Source of the DNA: Neoarius graeffei
Lineage: Eukaryota; Chordata; Actinopteri; Siluriformes; Ariidae
Assembly (NCBI RefSeq): GCF_027579695.1
Contig: NC_083583.1
Location: forward strand, 5,581,705 to 5,645,704
Length of the DNA: 64,000 nt
Direction: 5' to 3'
A program made the position numbers and the translations under genes. Shown here in pieces: positions 11,771-23,469 of the stretch (its first letter is position 1; the number at the start of each line of letters is the position of its first letter). Below the pieces are notes generated by a model. The model was not told the origin of the DNA and did no database searches. It was given only the letters and a program-made list of their open reading frames with translations.

Positions 11771-12604
11771 AAATGCACAAATGGTGAAAGTTTGGTGAAA
11801 TTCCTTTCATTCGCCTTGGAGATAGTGTGTTCACAAGGTTATCGGACAGACATTTGACCTCACAGTGACCTTGACCTTAGACCTCTTGATCTCAAAATCT
11901 AATCAGTTCATGTTTGTCCCAAAGCACACGAATGGTGAAAGTTTGGTGAACTTCCCTTCATTAGCCTTTGAGATATCGCGTTCACAAGGTTTCGGGATGG
12001 ACGCACGCACGCACGCAGACAGACATTTGACCTCACAGTGACCTTGACCTTAGGCCTTTTGATGCACAAATGGTGAAAGTTTGGTGAAATTCCTTTCATT
12101 CGTCTTGGAGATATTGTGTTCACAAGGTTTTCGGACAGACATTTGACCTCACAGTGACCTTGACCTTAGACCTTTTGATCTCAAAATCTAACCAGTTCAT
12201 GTTTGTCCCAAAGCGCACAAATGGTGAAAGTTTGGTGAAATTCCTTTCATTAGTCTTTGAGATATCGCGTTCACAAGGTTTCGGGACGGACGGACACACG
12301 CACGGACAACCCGAAAACATAATTCCTCCTGTACCTTACGGTGGCGGAGGCATAAAAATGCTAAACTATTCTGGAAATACGTGAATACAGTTTCCCTTGT
12401 GATACTGGTACATCACTGGTGTGTCCTGTGATTGTTTTGCATACCAATTACAGGTGAAGGACAGAACAAATGTGGTTGCTTTTTCCAATAAGTAGTCTAG
12501 TATCAATGTCATTAAATCACGCCACTTTCGTTGGTAAATACCAAGTCCAGAATGTTACTTTCCTGATTGATTTGATTTGAATAAATCACTCATAAAAAGA
12601 CTAA

Positions 12605-12845
12605 AGTCAACAAATAATCAACGAGTTCAGTCAATCTAATATTAATTATATGCCGGGGCAGGGCGGCGTGTGGGCGTGTTCTAATTTGCATAATGGTGGA
12701 TATTCATGAATCGCATACTTTTTTTTTTTAACGCTACAGGTGGACATATTCCCGAGGCCATTTTTATTTCGTTTAAAAAAAAAAAACTCTCAAAGTGATT
12801 TAAAATTACGTACATAATAAAATATCGTAGCATTGTTACTGTTAG
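12605..12845. repeat. Second copy of the foldback loop repeat
   Basis: Shares TAATTATATGCCGGGG, GTGGGCGTGTTCTAATTT and ATCGTAGCATTGTTAC with 2309-2506, plus about 40 bp of left flank. Here the inverted arms are absent, so this looks like the unfilled form. Confidence 0.75.
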
Positions 12846-12849
12846 TTAC

Positions 12850-14400
12850 ATAATTTAAAAAATAAAAACATTTAGCTAGACTAATACCACACAAACTCCA
12901 CCCTTTCACAAACAAATAAAAATCTCAAAACACACTCAGAGGACGAATAAGATTTATATTTAACAGTTAACCCCCAACTAGCTGTATATTTAACTTAATA
13001 ATTAAAATTACACAAATATGAAACTTTCTATAATTTGTAGTTATGAGACAAAAGTGCTCCCTTGGCAAGCTATGAAGCTACATAGCTGCTAGGGTTAGCC
13101 TGCTAGTTAAGTCAGGAATTGAATTAACAAAGACAAGTAGTGGTTTAAAAGTAAAATAACTAAAAATATTTGCTAGCGTGCTATCTAGTAATCAGAATTT
13201 AAACTTGAACTTAGCGAAAATATTTTTAAAGAGCTAGCTGATGTTTTCTAGTTAATAGTTAAAGCTAGCTAGCAAGCCGGTTAACCTAGCTAGCTACCGG
13301 CTACACCAGACCGGCAAGTTTATTTCATTGAGGTAATCAGTCAGGATTAAATGCCTGGTAGACGGTAAAATCGATAAGATTGTAAGTTAATATATTTGTA
13401 AATATTTATGAATCTAGAAGATACATATCGGTAAATATAAACAGCACCGTTAGGTCGCTAAGTCTGTTAGCGTATTAGCAAGCTAATTATCAGTTAGCTT
13501 TAAGGCTATCTGGCTAAACTTGTCATTTTTAAGTTGGTAGAAATTAAATACTCACTCAGTCATGAGCTTCCATATCGAATCAGACTTGAATCTTTCACTA
13601 TGATCCAAATTCAAAATAATTAAAATTCTAAAAATAAAAATGAAGATAAACATATATCTAACTTAAAAAAAAACAACATTAAAATTCAAGATGGCGGCCG
13701 TCCATGAACAAGAAAAGGCCGCACATCAAATCGGTGTCGTAAACTAGAGCTCACTGCTTTTTATTTTCTCAAAAAACAGGAAATAAATCATATAAACACA
13801 AACTTGTGAATTTTAAAATTACACATTGTTAATTTAATTCAAAAAATAATATTTAAATAAGCGCTAAAATAGTCGGTTAAGAACTACTACGCCGTACTCG
13901 GAGGAACACGAAAGTAGTTCCGTAAAAACAAACCGCAGTCCTTTTAAACGGGTTGCCAGATCCAGTTTTCCCAAACAGTTTCAATATAACCAAATAGGTT
14001 CTCAGTTTAAATGACGTATGCATGATGAATATTTCGATTGATCAGTGTTTTATGTTCTGTTCGATCTATTTTTATGCCTTTATCGCTATGATCGCAAGGA
14101 TTCCCGAACTTTTCTCCCTCCCCTTTCTTTTGTGACCCCAAATGGACATCATGAGTTTAATGTGACATCAATCCTGAACGCCCACACACAACTTTTTTTA
14201 CATTCCAGATTTATAATATAGGACTCCTGTAACATTTGATCATTTTAGTATGTCAGGAGCATACGTCGCTAATACGTAACTTTAGCTAAAATGCACTGAC
14301 AACTTGTGCCTCTCTCAAAACCTGCTGCTGTTGGTGTGATTGTTGTCATGAGCTGCATCAGAACAGAAACCTCTGATTTTACATTCACAAGTATTTACTC
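12850..14400. other. AT-rich stretch with GCTAGCT motifs
   Basis: Mostly AT-rich with many GCTAGC words at 13050-13510. No exon was recognised apart from the promoter-like site at 13685-13703. Confidence 0.45.
13685..13703. promoter_or_regulatory. YY1-type start-site motif
   Basis: Contains CAAGATGGCGGCCGTCC, the YY1 consensus found just downstream of many housekeeping start sites. A minus-strand exon could run from here to a donor GTGAGTATT near 13563. It could be an untranslated first exon of kmt5b, which lies downstream on that strand. Nothing here proves the link. Confidence 0.3.
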
Positions 14401-14402
14401 AC

Positions 14403-14742
14403 AGCAAGAAGGTCCGGGTTCGAGCCCTGTGGCCGGCGAGGGCCTTTCTGTGCGGAGTTTGCATGTTCTCCCCGTGTCCGCGTGGGTTTCCTCCGGGTGC
14501 TCCGGTTTCCCCCACAGTCCAAAGACATGCAGGTTAGGTTAACTGGTGACTCTAAATTGAGCGTAGGTGTGAATGTGAGTGTGAATGGTTGTCTGTGTCT
14601 ATGTGTCAGCCCTGTGATGACCTGGTGACTTGTCCAGGGTGTACCCCGCCTTTCGCCTGTAGTCAGCTGGGATAGGCTCCAGCTCGCCTGCGACCCTGTA
14701 GAACAGGATAAAGCGGCTAGAGATAATGAGATGAGTATTTAC
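14403..14742 (+). mobile_element. tRNA-like SINE, 5'-truncated
   Basis: Starts inside the head at CAGCAAGAAGGTCCGGG. It keeps the B box GGTTCGAGCCC, the body with GTCCAAAGACATGCAGGTT and the tail GATAATGAGATGAG. Same family as 14953-15265, 27971-28160, 45361-45562, 47700-48069 and 54743-54912. Confidence 0.85.
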
Positions 14743-14952
14743 TCATTCATGCAGACTCCGTTGCATGAGCTCCCTAGATGAGCAAATGCTCAAAAATATG
14801 TTTGAAAAAAAGTATTAACTAATCTAGAAAATCCAGAAGGCTGGGATGCAAAACAGGGGTGGGTCTCCCAAAAGCCTCTTAAGGCAAAGATAACTGCCTC
14901 TTAAAATCCGTCATTAAGCTAACGTGGTTTTCCCGAACAACATTGTAGCCAG

Positions 14953-15265
14953 GCGGCACGGTGTTGTAGTGGTTAGCACTGTTGCCTCACAGCAAGAAGG
15001 TTCTGGGTTCGAACCCAGCTGCCAATGAGGGCCTTTCTGTGTGGAGTTTGCATGTCTGCGTGGGTTTCCTCCCACAGTCCAAAGATATGCAGGTTAGGTT
15101 AATTGGTGGCTCTAAATTGACTGTGACTGGTTGTTGGTGTCTCTATGTGTGTGTCAGCCCTGCGATGCGCTGGTGACTTGTCCAGAGTGTACCCTGCCTC
15201 TTGCTCATGGTTAGCTGGGATAGGCTCCAGCTTGCCCCCCGCACGGGATAAGTGGTTACAGATGT
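14953..15265 (+). mobile_element. tRNA-like SINE copy
   Basis: Has the head GGCACGGTGTTGTAGTGG with an A-box-like TGGTTAGC and the B box GGTTCGAACCC. It carries internal deletions relative to 47700-48069 and a degraded tail. Confidence 0.82.
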
Positions 15266-15269
15266 AGTA

Positions 15270-15624
15270 AAAGTAGCCAAAGTAGTACTTTAGTTCGCTC
15301 TTAACTTAACTCACAATGGACACAGTCGAATACACAGAACGCACATGCACCTCCAAGGGACTCTTACAGTCAATGGGTGGAGACTGGTGTTGAATCTGCA
15401 GCCGGTGTTCAATTATTTTTCTTGTATATTGTGAGTACAGTGATTTAAATATTTCATAAATATATGCAAAACATTATGAATATATTTCAATAAGTTATGG
15501 AATTACGTATGGATATGGGAATGTCACATTGATATCACCACATTTTAATCACATTTAACTCCATTAGGCAAGTGATTATCTAAGTTAGTATCATAAATGA
15601 GACACATTTCTGCACCTGTAACAT

Positions 15625-15678
<54 letters not shown>
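15270..15678. repeat. Unique-looking sequence ending in a (TA)n run
   Basis: No gene seen in 15270-15630. A pure AT dinucleotide repeat occupies about 15632-15678 and directly abuts the TIR element at 15677. Confidence 0.8.
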
Positions 15679-15681
<3 letters not shown>

Positions 15682-16210
15682 TCTATCCACATTCACTGGA
15701 TATGAGCAATCGTGTGCTCTGATTGGCTACTCTACTACTAGGATATCAGCTAATATACCATGAGTAGAGAAAAACAAAATGGCAGAGCGTGTTGCTGAAC
15801 CAACTGAGGATGGAATAAAAACTCAACTTGAAAACAAAACCCCCAAAATACAAAAAAAAAAAACCCCACAACAAAATATGGAATAAAAGTATTTGATGGG
15901 AAGATATCTTTTTATTTTTTTTTCAATTATTCTTATTACTGCATTTTTCACAAACTGCTCTTGTCATTTCGCCAGTTTGTTTACATTCTAAGCAGAAATG
16001 ATTTCATCAGACATTTTGTATCAAGTTTTTATTTCTCGAATTTGTAAAAAAATAAAAATGCTCTGTTTCTCAAAATCCAGTGAATGTGGATAGAATAAAA
16101 CAGTTATTCCACTCAATCCCGTTGTACACGGTTTACAGCCAACTCAGTGCTATGCGCCTCGTCGGCTATTAGTTCATGTACGACTCGATTTCGTGGAATA
16201 GCTGTTAAAT
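15677..16210 (+). mobile_element. TIR element carrying a MAERVAEPTED exon, copy 1
   Basis: Inverted ends TTCTATCCACATTCACTGGAT at 15681-15701 and 16075-16095. They are followed by a small foldback from CAGTTATTCCACTC to about 16210. Inside, an ATG at 15779 encodes MAERVAEPTEDGIKTQLENK then TPKI. A reverse-oriented copy lies at 40989-41490. The superfamily was not identified. Confidence 0.75.
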
Positions 16211-16616
16211 ATAAAGGGAGAACATTGCTAACTTGGCATTGTGGATAATAGTTGAAATAATCCTGACTGCATGATCAGGGAACGATGAAACGAGCAGGCA
16301 TGGGGAACACATTTATTTAATTATTTAGCTTATTATTTGCTCATTCTTTCATGTGAATGTTTGCTCATTTAATTAAAAAAACATGTTTGGAATTTAAAAA
16401 TGCTATTGTCCAAAATGTGAAGTAGTTTCAATGATGAATTTCCAGATTATATATGGAATGCTTAACGCCGATAGAATATATTAACATATTTTAAATCGCT
16501 TTATATTTCCTTGGTTTTTGGTTAAAAATGAACGCCATGTGACCTCATCGACTGGCTTTGTCAACTACTAATGCCTTTACAACGACAGTACAAATGCCTT
16601 TAGCAAGTGCTAATGC
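16211..16616. other. No feature seen
   Basis: AT-rich sequence before the plus-strand LINE. No repeat or exon recognised. Confidence 0.4.
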
Positions 16617-18737
16617 CTATATTGAGGATGTGCATTGCAAAGAAGCTCTGAAGACTCCTTCTACAGACCCATCTCCTTGACTTCTGTAGTCATGAAATCC
16701 TTCGAGCGCCTTGTGCTTTACCATCTCAAAGCCATCACTGACCCGCTCCTGGACCCCATGCAGTTCGCCTACAGACCCAATAGATCTGCAGACGATGCTG
16801 TCAACATGGCTCTTCACTTCATCCTCCAGCACCTGGACTCCCCAGGAACCTATGCTAGGATCCTGTTTGTGGATTTCAGTTCCACCTTTAACACCATCAG
16901 CCCGGGTCTTCTGCGGGACAAGCTCTCCCAGCTGAATGTGCCTGACTCCACCTGCAGGTGGATCACAGACTTCCTGTCTGACAGGAAGCAACACGTGAAG
17001 CTGGGAAAACACGTCTCTGACTCCTGAACCATCAGCACCGGATCCCCCTAAGGCTGCGTCCTTTCTCCTCTCCTCTTCTCCCTGTACACCAAACAGCTGC
17101 ACCTCCAGTCATCAGTCTGTCAAGCTCCGAAAGTCTGCAGAAGACCCCACCCTCATTGGACTCATCTCTGATGAGGATGAGTCTGCCTACAGGTGGGAGA
17201 TTGACTATCTGGTGTCCTGGTGCAGGCAGAACAACTTCGAGCTCAATGCTCTAAAGACAGAGGAGATGATTGTAGACTTCAGGAGGAGCTCTGCCACACC
17301 CTCCCCAATCACCCTGTTTGACTCGCCAGTAACCTCTGTGGAGTATTTCCACTTCCTGGGCACTATAATCACCCAGGATCTTAAGTGGGAGCTGAATACC
17401 TGCTGTCTCACCAAGAAAGCACGACAGATGATATACTTCCTGTGGCAGTTGAAGAATTTTGATCTGTCAAAGACAACGATGGTGCACTTTTACACCACCA
17501 TCATTGAGTCCATCCTCACCTCCTCCATCACCTTCTTGTACGCTGCTGTCACTGCCAGGGAGAAGGGCAGACTGCAGCGCATCATTCGCTCTGCTGAGAG
17601 GACGATTGGCTGCAATCGTCCGCCTCTTCAGGACCTGTACAAGTCCAGGACCCTGAGGAGAGCAGAAAGGATTGTGGCCAGCCCCTCTCATCCTGGACAC
17701 AAACTTTTTGAACCACTCCTCTCTGGTAGGAGGTTGCAGTCCATTAGAATCAAAACCTCACACCATAAGGCCAGCTTTTCCCCCACTGCAGCTGCCTCAT
17801 CAACAAGGTCAGAGACCCCCACTGACTCTAAACTCACACTTCCAATCTGTGACACTAATGCGCTTCATCTGTGAACTGTAATTTTGCACATTTCAAGGCC
17901 ATGTCATACATCTCCATTCTGCGAACCTTTATTGCACATTCCAGCTCACACTGTACAGCTTGGACTTCAACAACTCATGCACATACCCCTTAAATTATGT
18001 CCATTTTTCAAAGTTGTATATTCCAGATTTTTCTATTTCTTATTATTAGTCTTGAGTATGACTTTGAACTGCAACCGGTGGCGAGTCTCAGGTCCAGAAG
18101 GACTTGAGTATTGGGGAAAGTGGAGTTACCACTTAATCACCATTGCTCCCAGGTCTGCTCTGATCCGGAGTGGTAGCACCTGCCTGAGTTCCAGCTATGG
18201 ATTAAACAGTCCATCACCAATAAGGCGCTGGCAGCAGGGCGCTTTCTGGTGCAATGTGGCAGATGAATCCAACAAGGTCAATTGCACACCACCTGATGGC
18301 ATGTGGAAGAGCCACTCAAATGGCTAACAGATGGCATCACTCGGGAAGTCAGTTGTCACTGAGGGGCAACTTCCATACCCATCAGGTCTGTGGCACTTTT
18401 GTGCACCACTTGGCATCAGGTCTGGAGGTCCAGAGAGAGAACATGATGGGGGCAAGAGATCGCTTGTCTTACCTTACTGTGCAAGCCACTTCATTAGGCC
18501 TTATGTCCTTCTAGTGCAAGCCTTGCAGCCCATCTGCGTTTCTGCGTATCCTAATGAAGCAGCCGTTATCGCTAGTGATGGACAGCTGCCGCTGATGACG
18601 ATTTCTATGTCTACAGTTGCTTCTTGTCTTTGCTAAATGTTTCTATTTTGACTGTTCAAGCACCAACCACCAAAACAAATTCCTTGTCTGTGAGAACATA
18701 CTTGGCAATAAACTTGATTCTGATTCTGATTCTGATG
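16617..18737 (+). mobile_element. L2-type LINE, 5'-truncated, degenerate
   Basis: RT blocks read on the plus strand. Bases 16635-17027 encode YRPISLTSVVMKSFERLVL, NRSADDAVNMALHFI and ILFVDFSSTFNTISPG; a TAA lies in the PQGC box near 17050. Bases 17212-17874 encode WCRQNNFELNALKTEEMIVD and a C-terminal region ending at the stop near 17874. The FADD box reads SAEDP, so the catalytic pair is lost. The element ends in a (TGATTC)n tail at about 18714-18737, typical of L2. Bases 18040-18640 look like foreign sequence within the 3' UTR, of unknown type. Confidence 0.87.
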
Positions 18738-19885
18738 AGTGAGTTCAGGAAAACCATGTACAGAGACAACGTTCCTTGCTGAAGAGTGTCTTTAAACTCG
18801 CTCTTTACCCTAAAGTGCAACATTATCAGGAAACCTACCCCTGACCTTTTGGTACACTTGAAGATGACATTCGAGGTTTGCAGAATTCAAACAGTAACTG
18901 TAATAGGAAAACCAGTTAGCATTAGTATTCAGTAAAGTAACACTCGTTTGTTGATGTGTGTAGTGGCTGCTGCTTTATGTCCCAGGACTCCCTCATGTCT
19001 GTCAAGTCAAGACAATAAACATTGTCACAAAGCAGCTTTACAGAATTTGAACGACTTAAAACATGAGCTAATTTTATCCCTAATCTATCCCCAATGAGCA
19101 AGCCTGTAGTGACGGTGGCAAGGAAAAACTCCCTCAGATGACATGAGGAAGAAACCTCGAGAGGAACCAGACTCAAAAGGGAACCCATCCTCATTTGGGC
19201 AACAACAGACACCATGACTATAACATTAACAGTCCTAACATAAAGTTAGCTTCGTTGATGCTATAAACCCCCCACCGACGGAAACCTGAGCGCAAAACCA
19301 TTTACGACAACCGCAGTCCCAAAGTCAGCAAGTCAACTGCAAGAGTCCAGAGCGTCCTTCAGGCGCGACCCCCAACTGTCCACATGGGGCCGCCCTCCAC
19401 AGGAGCGATGCGATGAGACTCCAACCAGACACAGGGCATCAGGATGGATCAGGCAGGTCCGAGGAGCAGAAGAGGTCAGCATCTCAATCCCAGGACTGAC
19501 ATGTAACTCAGAGGAACAGATTTGGGGGGGGAGAAGAGAGAGAAAACACAGGTTGTTAGGTATGCCCAATGTCATCTGAATAAGTAGGAACAGTATACAT
19601 ATTGCACTGAGTACAAGCAGGGACTCCGGCAACTAACTATGACAGCATAACTAAAAGGGGAGAGCCAGAAGGTAACACAGGCATGAGGGAGCCCCAGGAC
19701 ATAAAGCAGCAGCCACTACACCATCAACAAACTCAAGTGAGCAAGCGAGTGGGGACTGACAGCATCCATACATCCCAGTTTACCAAAACACTTTGTCTGA
19801 GGACCCTCCAGATCTACACCTTTATCTCATAAACACCATTAATAAAAGGCTTAACTAAACAGATATGTTTTCACCCTAGACTTAA

Positions 19886-20106
19886 CCCTTTGGTGACTGA
19901 CCCCTTGAACATGGTTCCTCCAGGAACGATGACGTTTCAGTCGTCAAGACAACGGAAAAACTAAAATACAAGAGCATTTTGTTTTGTGCACAAGAGCATT
20001 GTGACGTATCTTTCTGTTTTTGTATTTTAGTTCTTCTGTTGTCTTGACAACTGAAAAGTCATAGTTCCTGGAGGAACCATTTTCAAGGGGTCAGTCACCA
20101 AAGGGT
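19886..20106. mobile_element. TTAA-flanked palindromic MITE (piggyBac-like)
   Basis: About 221 bp, almost a complete palindrome. The ends CCCTTTGGTGACTGACCCC are inverted, flanked by TTAA (19882-19885, 20107-20110). CCCTTT ends with TTAA sites suit piggyBac. Inserted in the 3' region of the L2 RT frame. Confidence 0.8.
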
Positions 20107-20119
20107 TTAAACACTGAGA

Positions 20120-20772
20120 CTGTGTCTGATTCCCGAACACTACTTGGAAGGCTGTTTCATAACTGTGGGGCTTTGTAAGAAAAGGCTCTGCCCCCTGATG
20201 TAGCCTTCACTATACGAGGTACCAGCAGATAGCCTGCACCTTTTGATCTAAGTAGGCGTGGCGGGTCATAGAGGAGCAGAAGTTCACTCAGGTACTGTGG
20301 CGCGAGACCATTCAGTGCTTTAAAGGTCAATACTAGTATTTTATAATCAATATGAAATTTGATTGGGAGCCAATGCAGTGTGGATAAGACAGGGGTGATG
20401 GGGTCATATTATCTAGTTCTAGTAAGGACTCTTGCTGCTGCATTTTGAACTAACTGGAGCTTGTTTATGCACTTATTGGAACATCCAGACAGTAAGGCAT
20501 TACAATAATCCAACCTGAACGAAAGCATGAACTAGTTTTTCCGCATTATGTACTGACATTAAATTTCTTATCTGAGCAATATTTCTGAGATGAAAGAAAG
20601 CTATCCGGGTAACGTTATCAATGTGAGTTTCGAATGAAAGACTGGGGTCAATAATCACTCCGCGGTCTTTTACTGCTGCACGTGAAGAAACAGAAAGGCC
20701 ATCCAGAGTCACTGTGTAATCAGAAAACTTACTTCTAGCTGCATGTGTTCAAGTACTTGAGTCTTGTCAGAG
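20120..20772 (-). pseudogene. L2 ORF2 C-terminal part
   Basis: Minus-strand translation gives TLDGLSVSSRAAVKDRGVII, then HLRNIAQIRNLMSV, LQLVQNAAARVLTRTR, and after a stop TLHWLPIKFHIDYKIL. This is the conserved tail of L2 reverse transcriptases. It is separated from the RT core only by the TTAA foldback at 20777-21492. Confidence 0.85.
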
Positions 20773-20776
20773 TTAA

Positions 20777-21492
20777 AGGAACAGTCCACCGTATTTCCAT
20801 AATGAAATATGCTCTTACCTGAATTGAGACGAGCTGCTCCGTACCTCTCCGAGCTTTGCGCGACCTCCCAGTCAGTCAGACGCAGTCAGACGCGCTGTCA
20901 CTCCTGTTAGCAATGTAGCTAGGCTCAGTATGGCCAACGGTATTTTTTGGGGCTGTAGTTAGATGCGACCAAACTCTTCCGCGTTTTTCCTGTTTACATA
21001 GGTTTATATGACCAGTGATATGAAACAAGTTCAGTTACACAAATTGAAACGTAGCGATTTTCTATGCTATGGAAAGTCTGCACTATAATGACAGGCGTAC
21101 TAACACCTGCGCGCTTCGGCAGCGCATTGATATCTGAGCTCCGTATCAATGCGCTGCCGAAGCGCGCAGAAGGTGTTAGTACGCCTGTCATTATAGCGCG
21201 GACTTTCCATAGCATAGAAAATCGCTACGTTTCAATTTGTGTAACTGAACTTGTTTCACATCACTGGTCATATAAACCTATGTAAACAGGAAAAACGCGG
21301 AAGAGTTTGGTCACATCTAACTACAGCCCCAAAAAATACCGTTGGCCATACTGAGCCTAGCTACATTGCTAACAGGAGTGACAGCGCGTCTGACTGACTG
21401 GGAGGTCGCGCAAAGCTCGGAGAGGTACGGAGCAGCTCGTCTCAATTCAGATAAGAGCATATTTCATTATGGAAATACGGTGGACTGTTCCT
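20777..21492. mobile_element. 716-bp perfect-type foldback flanked by TTAA
   Basis: Two arms of about 357 bp are nearly exact inverted copies, with ends AGGAACAGTCCACCGTATTT and centre near 21134. TTAA flanks both sides (20773-20776, 21493-21496), and joining the flanks restores the LINE. The TTAA site and AGG ends suit Kolobok or a related superfamily. No protein remnant. A half copy lies at 52663-53053. Confidence 0.88.
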
Positions 21493-23467
21493 TTAAGCAG
21501 AAGGAAATTAATAAGCATCCAGTGTCGAATGTCCTTCACACATTCCTCAATTCTATGTAGCTGGTGTCTCTCATCAGGTTTTGCAGAAACAAACAACTGT
21601 GTGTCATCAGCATAACAGTGGAAACTAATACAATGTTTATGAATAATATCACCCACAGGTAACATATATAAAGAAAAAAGCAGTGGACCCAAGACAGAAC
21701 CTTGTGGAACACCAAACTTTACCTCAGTACGTCTAGAAATATCACCATTTACCTCAACATACTGATAGTGATCAGTGAAATAAGTCCTGAGCCAGGAGAG
21801 GGCCGTTCCCTTAACTCCCACAACATTTTCTAGTCTATCCAGAAGAATGGAATGATCAATGGTATCAAATGTTGCACTAAGGTCAAGCAACACAAGCAGC
21901 GAGACACAGCCCTGATCAGACACCAACAGTAGGTCGTTTACTACTTTAACCAGTGCTGTCTCTGTGCTATGATGAGGTCTAAATCCTGACTGATACATTT
22001 CATGGATGTTATTCCTATGTAAATATGAGCATAACTGCTGTGCCACAGCTTTTTCAAGGATCTTGGAGATAAAGGGGAGGTTTGATATTGGCCGATAATT
22101 GGACAGCTGACAGGGATCAAGGTCAGGTTTTTTAATCAGGGGTTTGATAACTGCTAGTTTAAAGGATTTGGGTACATAGCCAATCGTAAGAGAAGAATTT
22201 ATTATTTTTAGAAGTGGTTCAATTACTTCAGGTATTATCTGTTTGAATAGATGTGTAGGTAAGGGATCTAGTACACAAGTTGAGGCTTTTGATGCCGAGA
22301 TTAATGAAAGTAATTCAGTTTCTTTTAGGGGAGTAAAACATTCTAATTGATGATCTGATACAGTTATATTGTTAACTACAGGGTCACTTACATTGTCTGA
22401 CCTTAAATTAGTAGTTTGAATTTTTTGTCGGATAATCTCAATTTTGTCATTAAAAAAATTCATGAAATCGTTGCTACTACATACTGCAGGTATGCATGTG
22501 TCTATAGTGGACTTATTCCTGGTTAATTTTCCTACAGTATTAAATATGAATCTAGGATTATTTTTGTTATCTTCTATTAGGGAGGAGAGATATGTTGATC
22601 TCGCAGCACTAAGAGCTTTTCTATACTTCAGGAAGCTCTTCTTCCACGCTAATTTGAACACTACCAATTTTGTTTGATGCCATTTACATTCCAACTTTCG
22701 AGTGGTCTGTTTTAATGTGCGAGTGTCATCATTATACCAGGGTGCTAATTTTTTGTCTCTGACCATTTTCCTTTTAAGAGGAGCTACATTATCTAAGGTA
22801 CGGCGGAATGTTGACTCTAAGCATTCAGTTGCCTGATCAAGTTCTGCAGGGGCTGACAGTGACCCAATCAAAGTTGATAACTCTGGGAGATCATTTATAA
22901 AGCTCTGTGCAGTAGTTGACGTGAATGTATGTTTAATACAGTAGCGTGGTGAGGTGCATATATTATTACTCAGACATATTTTGAATGAGATGAGATAATG
23001 ATCTGAGATAACTTCAGACTGTGGAAGTATGACTATATTTTCTACGTTTAATCTGAATGTTAGTATTAGATCAAGGGTGTGACCACCATTATGGGTCGGT
23101 CCTATGACATTCTGATTAATCCCTACTGAATCTAAAATGGACACAAACGCTGTTTTCAAAGGGTCTTCTGGGTTATCGAAGTGAATATTAAAATCTCCGA
23201 CAACTAAAGCTTTATCTAAGGAAATAACCAGATCTGAGATAAAATCTGCAAATTCAGAAAGAAACTCAGAATATGGCCCCGGGGGCCTGTAAATAATAAG
23301 CAATGGAATTAACTGGGTAGACTTATTTTTCGAGGCTACATACACATTATATGAGTATGAAGAACTTCAAATGCATTAAATTTATAACCAGGTTTTTGTG
23401 TTACACCTAGATAATCATTATAAATAACCACAACGCCTCCTCCTCTGCCAGTTAGACGAGGCTGGTG
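21493..23467 (-). pseudogene. L2 ORF2: endonuclease C-part and reverse transcriptase
   Basis: A 600-codon block with [16 protein letters not shown] and [12 protein letters not shown] (APE endonuclease), [76 protein letters not shown] and [11 protein letters not shown] (RT with the YADD box intact). A 2-bp change near 23340 shifts the frame from the upstream endonuclease segment (23346-23467, RLTGRGGGVVVIYNDYLGVT). The 3' side is cut by the TTAA foldback. Confidence 0.9.
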
Positions 23468-23469
23468 TA

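Larger units (their letters stand above)
11020..12355. repeat. Dispersed repeat, about five units of roughly 150 bp
   Basis: Units share GGTGAAAGTTTGGTGAAATT, GATATNGTGTTCACAAGG and CTCACAGTGACCTTGACCTT, and begin near 11035, 11779, 11931, 12067 and 12223. The first unit is split by the hAT element at 11167-11770. The array ends in a short palindrome around CCTTACGGTGGCGGAGG. No open frame of interest. This is a dispersed animal repeat type and not a CRISPR array: the units are long, contiguous and without spacers. Confidence 0.85.

Noticed and set aside
11020..12355. CRISPR-like array
   Set aside because: Units are about 150 bp, contiguous and eukaryotic-repeat-like; no spacers or cas genes.
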